From positions 1,364,001 to 1,428,000 of the forward strand of contig NZ_CP033896.1 in NCBI RefSeq assembly GCF_003813965.1: a stretch of DNA of 64,000 bases, read 5' to 3'. The stretch is from Corynebacterium choanae. GTDB taxonomy: Bacteria; Actinomycetota; Actinomycetes; Mycobacteriales; Mycobacteriaceae. Made by a program: the position numbers and the translations under genes. The notes under the pieces were generated by a model. That model was not told the origin of the DNA and made no database searches. It saw only the letters and a list, made by a program, of their open reading frames with translations. Shown here piece after piece: positions 57,709 through 64,000 of this stretch. The number at the start of each line of letters is the position of its first letter. Positions within the stretch are counted from its first letter, which is position 1.

Positions 57709-59139
57709 TTATTGCTGCTTCTTCGATTCCCGTCGATCGGGCAGTGCAAACTGGGTATTGTCTTTCAGCTCGATGATGGCATCGGGTTGATCAGCGATCT
57801 CTTCCAGCTTCTCCAGTGCAGTGCGGGCATGGAGCTGCTGACGGGTCGTGGTGAGCTGCCACCGCTTTGAGGAGAGCACATTGAGACCCCAGGAGGCGAT
57901 TGCGGTGACCCGGTTGCGGAAACCGACAATAAACATCAGGTGCACAGCGAGCCACAGCACCCAACCAATAAAGCCGGTGACTTCAATCTTGCCCATTTTC
58001 ACTACGGCGCTAAACCGAGACACGGTCGCCATGGATCCCTTGTCATAGTAGGAGAATGGCTTGCGCTGTTCAGGGGTTTGACCATTGTTGTGCTCATCAA
58101 GGATAGCCTGTGCCGCGTAGCGACCACCTTGAATAGCAACCTGCGCCACACCGGGCAGATTTTGGTAGCTCATCATGTCGCCGATGACGAAAATTTCTGG
58201 GTGATCGCCGACAGTGAGATCCGGGTTGACAGGAACCCGCCCTGCCCGGTCGACTTCAACGCCACACTGGTCGGCAATGAGCTTGCCCAGTGGGGAAGCT
58301 GCCACACCCGCAGACCAAATCTTGCAATAACTTGGCAGGGTTTCTTCGGTGTCGTCCACGGTCGACTTGTAGGTGACGCCATGTTCGTTGACATCGGTGA
58401 CGATCGCGTTGAGTTTTACGGTGACACCAATTTTCTCGAGCTGCTTTTGCGCATTTTTGCCCAACCGTTTGCCGAATGGGGGAAGCACCTGTGGGGCGCC
58501 GTCTAACAGGACGATCCGCGCAGATGACGGATCGATATGCGAGTATTCCCCTTGCAGGGTGCGGTGTGCCATTTCGGCGAGCTGCCCGGCCAGTTCCACA
58601 CCGGTGGGGCCGGCGCCAACAACGACGAAAGTAAGCAGTCGTTTGAGCTCTTCAGGATCGTCGCAAAGCTCGGCGCGTTCGAAGGCGCCGATAATTCGCG
58701 CCCGCAATTCGAGGGCGTCGTCGATGGTTTTCATCCCCGGCGCGTACCGGGCGAAGTGATCATTGCCGAAGTAGGACTGTCCAGCGCCGGCAGCCACGAT
58801 GAGATGATCGTAGGTGTAGGTGCGGACAAAGTCGCCAAGCTCGGTGGTGACGGTACGGGCGTCGACATCGATGTCGCGTACTTCACCTTTGACTACATGT
58901 ACATTGTCTTCACCTTTAAGGATCTGCCGGGTTGCCGGGGCGATTTCCCCGCTAGAAAGCAGACCGGTTGCTACTTGGTAGAGCAGCGGCTGGAAGAGGT
59001 GATGGTTGGTGCGGTCGATGAGGGTGACATCCACATCATCATCTTTTAAGGCGTTGACGGCGAATAGGCCGCCAAATCCGGCACCGATCACGACGACATG
59101 TGGGCGGGTTCCGGTGGGCCTAAAGGGTTTATCAACCAT
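57709..59139 (-). CDS. ndh: Type II NADH dehydrogenase
   Basis: 476 aa, non-proton-pumping NADH:menaquinone oxidoreductase. FAD-binding VVVIGAGFGGLFAVNAL, NADH-binding FVVVGAGPTGVELAGQLAEM, IFVIGDMMSYQNLPGVAQVA and the C-terminal membrane-binding helices (VTGFIGWVLWLAVHLMFIVG) are all present. It is the main NADH oxidase of the respiratory chain in corynebacteria. AGGAGC precedes ATG 59139. It is the last clearly chromosomal gene before the plasmid-like region. Confidence 0.95.
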   Translation of the reverse strand: MVDKPFRPTGTRPHVVVIGAGFGGLFAVNALKDDDVDVTLIDRTNHHLFQPLLYQVATGLLSSGEIAPATRQILKGEDNVHVVKGEVRDIDVDARTVTTELGDFVRTYTYDHLIVAAGAGQSYFGNDHFARYAPGMKTIDDALELRARIIGAFERAELCDDPEELKRLLTFVVVGAGPTGVELAGQLAEMAHRTLQGEYSHIDPSSARIVLLDGAPQVLPPFGKRLGKNAQKQLEKIGVTVKLNAIVTDVNEHGVTYKSTVDDTEETLPSYCKIWSAGVAASPLGKLIADQCGVEVDRAGRVPVNPDLTVGDHPEIFVIGDMMSYQNLPGVAQVAIQGGRYAAQAILDEHNNGQTPEQRKPFSYYDKGSMATVSRFSAVVKMGKIEVTGFIGWVLWLAVHLMFIVGFRNRVTAIASWGLNVLSSKRWQLTTTRQQLHARTALEKLEEIADQPDAIIELKDNTQFALPDRRESKKQQ

Positions 59140-59339
59140 GACTGGTCTTTGCTCCTAGCGTTGATGCGGACAGTCGTTTGCGGCCTGAATATTGGCAGTG
59201 TGCCGCTCACCCTGAAAGAGTAAGCGGTGTCTGGTAAGTCCGGCTGGAATGACCATCTGCGAACTACTACACTGCGGTGGCCGGTGTGGGTGCTTATTGT
59301 AATAAACAGTTGTATAGATCACTAAATGTGTTGATCCGG

Positions 59340-59657
59340 CTGCCGAATTCGGTGCGGGTGATGAGTTCAGACAGCGCCCAGACGGCCTGTGCGTGGCCGT
59401 TGGCGCGGGTTTCAACCACACAGTTCGGCAGCGTGTCACGCCTGCCCCCACTGTGCCCGCAAGAGGGCGTCTGAGTGGTCGATATCGACCACCAGCAGAT
59501 TCGACAACGCCGGTGGGGTGGCTTCGAGGTAGCGGCGAGTCGGTGCCGATTCGCGCTACATGCGGTAGATGCCCTTGATGAGTGCATCGGTCGGCAGCGG
59601 GCGTTCGGGAAGCTAGATCGAGTCGAATTGCTCGAGAGTCGGTGGCGTTGGCTGCAT
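59340..59657 (-). pseudogene. Replicase N-terminal fragment, heavily decayed
   Basis: From ATG 59657 the - strand reads MQPTPPTLEQFDSI-stop, then LPERPLPTDALIKGIYRM-stop, EATPPALSNLLVVDIDHSDA, LLRAQWGQA-stop, and after a frame change CVVETRANGHAQAVWALSEL. This is the start of a corynebacterial plasmid replicase (conserved VDIDH and NGHAHAVWAL blocks). Several stops and a frameshift show it is dead. Confidence 0.65.
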
Positions 59658-60720
59658 GAACGAAACACACCACGATTTTTCAATCTACGGCGCGAAGCCA
59701 AGCCAGATGTTTCCCTGATTTCTCCGGGAATCAGGGGGGTAAATAAACACTTCTGCGACCGCGTAGCGGTCTCCTTTACGCCCGCCCCCTGCCCTCCGAA
59801 CCGGCCCATGACCGACAGTAAAACCCCAGGACGGCAGCTCTAGTGCAAGAGGTGTGTTCAAGATTCCTGGCCAGCACTGACCGTAGGAAGAAACGCAGGT
59901 GAGGGGGCATGACTGGCAAAGTTTTTGGGCGCTCGCTCCAGAAGTTTCTCCCCCCAGTACCTTTACGGCTCTCGACCGGGCTTCAGGACGCTTGCCGGGT
60001 GCGCTCGTGCGGGTGGCTGGTGTAGCGCGTTGCGCTCGCGTTCGGGGCGCGTGGTGCGTGCGGAAATTTTTTTGCTCCGTGGGCGTGTCGGCGTGTGCCA
60101 GTTCTGCGTGGCGCGTGGTCGGTGCGCTCGTGTCCGGTTGGTCGGGTGCTTTGCTTTCACTCACAGCCCCGAAAAATCGGGCTTGCACGATCCACGCAAC
60201 GCGCGTGGCGCGTTCCGCGGGGAAAACGGGAGGGGTTGGGTGCTCTTAAAGCGTCAGAGGGGCTACGGATGCGGCGTGCGGGTGCTGCGGCTTCGTGGTC
60301 GATGTGTGGGCGGGAAAAATCGCCCACTGTGGGGCACCTCTAGCGGTCGGGGGTTGCTCCCCGCGACCGCGTGAAAAATCGGGGGTTTGGCTACACACAG
60401 TAGGCATTATTAATGAAAACCGTTGAAAACGGTGTTTGGACGGCGCACCACGCGGTGCCGTGCGGGCACTGTGTGGGGGTTGGTTGGTGCGAGAAAAACG
60501 GCTGCGTTTTTACCCGCAGACGTGGCGCTTATCGGGTGTGCTTTGTGTGCGTGTGGGTGGGTTGTTTGTGGGGTGGAAAACGCGGCGGTTGTGCTGTGGT
60601 TGTGGAGTGGATTCGAGCGTCCAGAAGCGGGGTCGCACTAAGAGTGCATACTGTGTATGTCCTAGCGTTACGTTACGTTTGGTTTCGTTTGTTCGTTGCC
60701 GGTCGGTTTCGTGGGAGAGG
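59658..60720. other. Gene-poor GC-rich region, possible old plasmid origin
   Basis: No credible gene. GAAAAATCG occurs three times (60171-60179, 60314-60322, 60373-60381), each between short G/C arms such as CCCGA-AAAA-TCGGG. ACCGTT-GAA-AACGGT at 60419-60433 is an operator-like inverted repeat. Repeats, A-rich hairpins and replicase remnants together suggest a former replication origin, but this is weak. Confidence 0.35.
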
Positions 60721-61425
60721 TTGGTGTGTGCTGTGGTGTTGGGTGAGCGTGTGGTGTGTGGAGGGCAGGTGCCTGCTCCGGTGCGTGCCGGTGGCAGGCG
60801 GCGGATGTAGTGCTCGGATGCGTGTCGGCAAAAGGCGTACCGGCAACGCAGGCAGGTGTACGTCGATGCGTTAGAGCGCGGCGAGCCAGCACCCGTGCCG
60901 GCATCGCGGGTGGGGGTTGCGAGCAGATCGCTGCGCGCACGTCAGAACGATGCGCAGCAACGGTTCCGCGCAACAGTCGCAGCAGCAACCGCAGGCGGCG
61001 CTGACAGTGTCGCAGGACCCACGGAAGGGCGCACAGACGCCCAAGGGGCACAGGAGGGCGCACGCGCGCCCGCAGGGGCGTGTAGCGCGTGTTGGGAGCG
61101 TGTGCGGGAGGTTGAGCAACTGCAGCGGCGCGTGGGGGTGCAGCAGGTGCGTATCAGACAGTTGGAGGGGTTTCTGGATGCGTTGCGTGTGCCTGCGGAT
61201 GCGGACATCGATGATGTGCTGTGGGCGCGCGAGATCATCGCGCATGGGATGGTGATCGCGCTGAAGCAGGCAATCGAGATGGGCATGCAGGTGCGGCCTG
61301 ACGATCCGTTTCTTGTGGATGTTGTGTCGTTGGCGGACATGGTCAAGCCCACGCGCCAACACGGGGTTGGGCGTGGGCTATTCGGCGGCGGGCAACGCAA
61401 ACGCAAGAAGAAACGCAAGCGGTAA
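60721..61425 (+). pseudogene. Zinc-ribbon/coiled-coil plasmid protein interrupted by TAG
   Basis: One frame reads VCAVVLGERVVCGGQVPAPV, RAGGRRM, TAG at 60808-60810, then CSDACRQKAYRQRRQVYVDA and continues to 61425. The pattern C...GRRRxYCSDACRxKAYRxRR is a small zinc-binding module known from actinobacterial phage and plasmid proteins; the TAG replaces the expected Tyr. The rest contains an Ala-rich linker, a coiled coil (REVEQLQRRVGVQQVRIRQL) and a basic tail (QRKRKKKRKR). GGGAGAGG lies just upstream. A shorter product from GTG 60856 (189 aa) could still be made. Confidence 0.6.
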
Positions 61426-61435
61426 AGGCAGAAGT

Positions 61436-61813
61436 TTATTTCACTCTTCCCTTGAGGAAATCGTTTCTAACCTTGAATGCGTATGCCAACATTACTGCTA
61501 GCGCTATGAGCGCTGTGATGATGTTTCCGGTAGGGCTATGCGCGCCATAGGCAATAAGGAAGAACCCAATCGCAAAAGCCACGGTCTTTATCAGAAATCC
61601 TTTGCCTAGCCTTTGGGTGGCATAGATGGCGCAGAAGACTAGCAAGAGGAGACTGATGGCCATTCCGAAAATGCTTGAGAAATCATGCACCGTTATGGAT
61701 TCTTGTCCCGTTGCGACCTTAGCTCCCGATATTGATAGATTGGTGACGAGAGACAAGGAAAACATGAGGGATAGCTGAAGCTTCCCTAGGGATTCCGTTT
61801 GTTTTCGATTCAT
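61436..61813 (-). CDS. Small membrane protein, 125 aa
   Basis: Four predicted membrane segments (LQLSLMFSLSLVTNLSI; FGMAISLLLLVFCAIYA; FLIKTVAFAIGFFLIAYGA; IITALIALAVMLAYAF) with a basic C-terminus. No family recognised. It starts 10 bases after the end of the frameshifted upstream gene, so they were probably one operon. Composition is more AT-rich than the surrounding element. Confidence 0.7.
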   Translation of the reverse strand: MNRKQTESLGKLQLSLMFSLSLVTNLSISGAKVATGQESITVHDFSSIFGMAISLLLLVFCAIYATQRLGKGFLIKTVAFAIGFFLIAYGAHSPTGNIITALIALAVMLAYAFKVRNDFLKGRVK

Positions 61814-61822
61814 GTCTATCTG

Positions 61823-62097
61823 CTAGCAGTAGCCGTAGGTGAGCGGTGGGTAGTCCTTCTGGAGCCCGATGCGAACTCCGCGGTTGGTCGCAACTGCGGA
61901 GATGATGTATCCAGCCGTGACTCCAAGTGAAGCGGCACCGGCAACCGACAGGATAAATCCCAGGACGGTGTAATTTCCGAACTGTCGAAAGTTACCGTGC
62001 GCTCGTCCTGCTGGGTCGGGAGTGCGTTGGCGGCGGGGATGGAGAAGCCGCCAACGAAAGTCGCAAGTGCCACTGCGGCAGCAGCTACTTTCTTCAT
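61823..62097 (-). pseudogene. Secreted/membrane small protein with frameshift
   Basis: ATG 62097 with a strong GGAAGGA site opens a signal peptide (MKKVAAAAVALATFVGGFSI, PAANA) followed by LPTQQDERTVTFDSSE. There the reading must move one base to continue sensibly as GNYTVLGFILSVAGAASLGV, TAGYIISAVATNRGVRIGLQ and KDYPPLTYGYC before TAG at 61823-61825. The break lies at about 61978. Without the shift the tail is nonsense-like (RTTHRSPTATASR). Confidence 0.65.
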
Positions 62098-62229
62098 GTG
62101 GTGGATCCTTCCTCTAGTAGAAGAAGTCTTACGTCACATGCTGGCATGTCGCACGTCACATGTCAGGCGCCTACTGAAAGGAAGGTGATTTTCACCCCAT
62201 TAAGGGTTGGGTTTGCCTTACATGTTCCG

Positions 62230-62460
62230 TTAGGCGGCTTGTTCTGCTTGGAGGTAGCGGTTGAGTGCTTCGCGGATGATTTCGAGGATGCTGCGGTTTT
62301 CGCGGAGTGCTTGGGCTTCGAGGGCTTCGGGGGCGTCGATGATGTGGAGGACCCATGCGTATGCGCCTGGGGTGCCGCTTGTGAGATCGAGGTTTTCTAC
62401 GGGGTAGCCGTGCTCGTAGGTGGCTGCGAGTGCTTCGAGTTGTTCGTCTGTATATTCCAT
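62230..62460 (-). CDS. Antitoxin-like protein with C-terminal ribbon-helix-helix
   Basis: 76 aa from ATG 62460 with GGAAGGA 8 bases upstream. The C-terminal ENRSILEIIREALNRYLQAE resembles a CopG/RHH helix pair; the N-terminal part is acidic. It follows a degraded BrnT-like toxin gene by 4 bases, the toxin-first order of brnTA-type modules. It is one of the few intact genes of this region. The exact family is not certain. Confidence 0.65.
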   Translation of the reverse strand: MEYTDEQLEALAATYEHGYPVENLDLTSGTPGAYAWVLHIIDAPEALEAQALRENRSILEIIREALNRYLQAEQAA

Positions 62461-62464
62461 TGGG

Positions 62465-62715
62465 TTAGATCCTTCCCTGTCGTCGTGCGCGGTTGATGAG
62501 TTGCTTGCTTTCATAGCGTGGAAGATGGCGGTCTCGCCGGCGAGTTTGTCCTGGGTGTAGATGATTTCGATGTACGGGATGCTGCTGCCGAGTCCTACGA
62601 GGATGACCTTGAGGGGGCTGTTGCGTTCGGTGAACTCGTAGATGGGGTGCGCGAAGGCTTTCGTGATCTCTTAACTGCTGAGTCCGTGTTTGAGTGCGGA
62701 GTTGAGGATGCGCAT
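62465..62715 (-). pseudogene. BrnT-like toxin gene, nonsense plus frameshift
   Basis: Reads MRILNSALKHGLSS, TAA at 62671-62673, EITKAFAHPIYEFTERNS, PLKVILVGLGSSIPYIEIIY, TQDKLAGETAIFHAMKA, then needs a one-base shift near 62510 to finish KQLINRARRQGRI and TAA at 62465-62467. The pattern (KHGxSxxE...A...HAM.A) resembles small toxins of the BrnT/RelE fold. Two independent lesions make it inactive, while the antitoxin frame stays open. Confidence 0.6.
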
Positions 62716-62733
62716 GAAGCTACGTCCTGCCCT

Positions 62734-63041
62734 CTAGCTGTCGGCGATGTCAGTGAGGTGGTTGGTGAGTGCTTGGGTGACGATGTCTTGGACTTTGAGA
62801 CCGTTCTCAAAGGCGTAGGTCTTGACCTGTCGGTGCATCTGCTCGGGGATGCGAGCGTTCAAGGGTTTGAGTGCCGGTGGGGTGGCTTCGGCACGCTTGC
62901 GTTCGTCTAGTAGTGCTGTGAGAAGATCGGCGCGTGATGCGGAGGGGGTAGCTCGCCGAGGAGATCGTGGTGAGCTTCGAGGAGTTGGGCGAACTCGTCG
63001 CCGTTTTTGCGGGTGCGTTTCGGGGTCTGATTAGTAGCCAT
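62734..63041 (-). pseudogene. Plasmid RHH DNA-binding (ParB-like) protein, frameshifted
   Basis: ATG 63041 opens MATNQTPKRTRKNGDEFAQL, LEAHHDLLGELPP; then a one-base shift in a run of five G (C on the coding strand) at about 62944-62948 restores SRADLLTALLDERKRAEATP, PALKPLNARIPEQMHRQVKT, YAFENGLKVQDIVTQALTNH and TAG at 62734. The second part is a ribbon-helix-helix domain of the kind that binds partition sites or operators. Confidence 0.6.
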
Positions 63042-63154
63042 GTCGCCATGCTCGCACATGGACACACCGCTAAAAAGATATGCAGCTACAAGGAAACGTA
63101 GACAGCGTGACACGTTGCAAGGTTGCTAGCAAGCTAGCGTGATAGGTGTAGAAA

Positions 63155-63181
63155 AACGTCACCATGCAACACAGTGACGTT
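63155..63181 (-). terminator. Terminator of the replicase operon
   Basis: AACGTCAC (63155-63162) pairs perfectly with GTGACGTT (63174-63181). On the - strand the stem is followed by TTTTTC, 18 bases after the ancestral stop of the HTH gene (63199). Confidence 0.7.
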
Positions 63182-63255
63182 AGGGTGTAGAGGGTTGTTT
63201 AGCTGGCTTTTTTCTTTGGTCGGCCGCGTTTTCGGTTGTCGACCTCTGGGGGGAG

Positions 63256-63537
63256 TTACCCGGCTTGGCGGGCTTCTTTGACGTAGCAGTGGACGGTGCC
63301 AACGCTGCCTTCTAGCTCGTCTGCAATGGCGGTCATGGTCATGCCTTGAAGGAGTAAACGCTTGACTGCAGCCCGTTTCTCATCGGCGCGTGCGAGGAAA
63401 ACTTCTCTGGGTGCACAGGTCCATCTTTGGGCGGTGCGAGGGTGCATACCTAGCTTTTCTGCTAGCTCTCGTGCAGTGCGTCCGTGTCTGGGATATCGGG
63501 CGTAAACGGTTTTGGGGAGTTCGTGTTCGGTGCTCAT
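63256..63537 (-). CDS. HTH protein coupled to the replicase; C-terminal tail lost
   Basis: 93 aa. Two helix-turn-helix stretches: TARELAEKLGMHPRTAQRWT and GMTMTAIADELEGSVGTVHC. Its ATG overlaps the replicase stop (ATGA), the usual arrangement of rep-linked small proteins in corynebacterial plasmids. The TAA at 63256-63258 is followed in frame by 18 sensible codons, LPPEVDNRKRGRPKKKAS, to TAA at 63199-63201. The lost tail is an AT-hook-like RGRPKKK basic segment, so this is probably a truncated form. Confidence 0.75.
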   Translation of the reverse strand: MSTEHELPKTVYARYPRHGRTARELAEKLGMHPRTAQRWTCAPREVFLARADEKRAAVKRLLLQGMTMTAIADELEGSVGTVHCYVKEARQAG

Positions 63538-64000
63538 GCTTCGCTCCAGATCTGCTCTGTTTGTGCTCGATGGCTTTCGCCGGATGCGCGTCCGCCTTTG
63601 CGTCCGCGTGCGGATTGGATGTTGATGAAGTTGGCTTCGTAGACGGCTGCGCCGTCACGCCACATGCGGAACTTGGTGATGATCCACCGCGTGATTGAGC
63701 GGGCGATCTGCTCTGCTTCGGCAACGGGGAGGGGTCGGCAAAGCCTGCGTTGAGTTCGTGGAGATGGCAGGAGATCGCACACGCTAGTTCTTCGGGATCG
63801 TCGAAGTGGTGGCGGATTTCCCGGTATGCCCAGGTGCGTGCGGTTTCGAAGATGTAGCAGTTTCGTCCCAGCCGGACTGGGTTTTTCCGTCGTGTGCGTC
63901 GCCAGGACTTGGGCGGCAGCACGCCGATACTGTCCAGCCATGCTGCTAGTTCATCGAGGGTGTGCAGCTCGTCGGTGATCCAGTGCGCGTCCCAGTCGGT
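63535..64000 (-). pseudogene. Plasmid replicase, C-terminal part, frameshifted and cut by the window edge
   Basis: From the window edge the - strand reads TDWDAHWITDELHTLDELAA, WLDSIGVLPPKSWRRTRRKN, then LGRNCYIFETARTWAYREIR and CHLHELNAGFAD. A one-base shift in a C-run at about 63730 is needed to continue PLPVAEAEQIARSITRWIIT. These are the primase C-terminal (PriCT-like) blocks of corynebacterial Rep proteins. The end is coupled to the HTH gene by ATGA. The N-terminal part lies outside the window. Confidence 0.7.

Larger units (their letters stand above)
59150..64000. mobile_element. Decayed plasmid-like element (left end uncertain, continues beyond window)
   Basis: From about 59.15 kb the gene style changes: replicase fragments, a zinc-finger protein, a small secreted/membrane pair, a toxin-antitoxin pair, a ribbon-helix-helix DNA-binding protein and an HTH protein coupled to a replicase. 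Most of these carry a nonsense codon or one-base frameshift, given individually below. No tRNA or direct repeat marks the left border, so the extent is an estimate. Confidence 0.7.

Noticed and set aside
59685..60374. Overlapping open frames on both strands in the GC-rich region
   Set aside because: Products are Arg/Ser/Thr/Ala-rich, without starts or domains; they reflect high GC content.

Overview
The window looks like a Corynebacterium chromosome, probably a fermentative species. The evidence is a set of markers typical of the genus: an OdhI/GarA-type FHA protein with the conserved double-threonine site, the MerR regulator FtsR beside it, SteA/SteB, a PldP-type ParA between xerD and scpA, a stand-alone SecA2, an NDH-2, an IS1249-like insertion sequence and, at the right edge, a corynebacterial plasmid-type replicase. 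I do not name a species.

Layout. Positions 1-2290: 3' part of a 23S rRNA gene, a 5S gene and a strong terminator (end of an rRNA operon). 2320-3704: an IS1249-like element with a frameshifted transposase. 4068-14918: a TPR-like protein with an extreme Arg/Asp-rich disordered arm, a HAD phosphatase, a small protein, tlyA, NAD kinase, recN, steA-steB, a Nudix hydrolase and xerD. 15377-29141: pldP-scpA, then a biotin block (bioA, bioD, a divergent POT-family transporter) and sseA placed between scpA and scpB, ltrA placed between scpB and rluB, then a cmk-der fusion gene. 29305-32000: a small protein, tRNA-Pro(GGG), a YchJ protein and an alpha/beta-hydrolase-OsmC fusion. 32466-39230: secA2, odhI, ftsR, a second MerR regulator and a DUF4132 protein. 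39587-48994: a DNA-glycosylase-like protein, two CNNM/CBS proteins, a DEAD-box helicase, gnd, a thioesterase, a 44-aa protein and a methyltransferase. 49220-52533: thiamine operon thiM-thiE-thiD/tenA. 53028-56666: pyruvate formate-lyase genes. 57709-59139: ndh. About 59150-64000: a decayed plasmid-like element.

The most striking feature is the formate-lyase locus. The large PflB protein keeps the catalytic Cys-Cys pair but stops just before the glycyl-radical domain. That domain is encoded by its own 83-codon gene with its own ribosome-binding site, between pflB and the activase gene pflA. This looks like a natural two-piece pyruvate formate-lyase.

Second in interest are (i) a 15-base near-palindrome shared by the bioA upstream region and the POT-transporter upstream region, which ties the transporter to biotin; (ii) a TPP-riboswitch-like leader before thiM without the usual complete CTGAGA element; and (iii) the right-hand accessory region, where nearly every gene carries a single nonsense or one-base frameshift lesion. 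All of this was done by eye; no database search was run.
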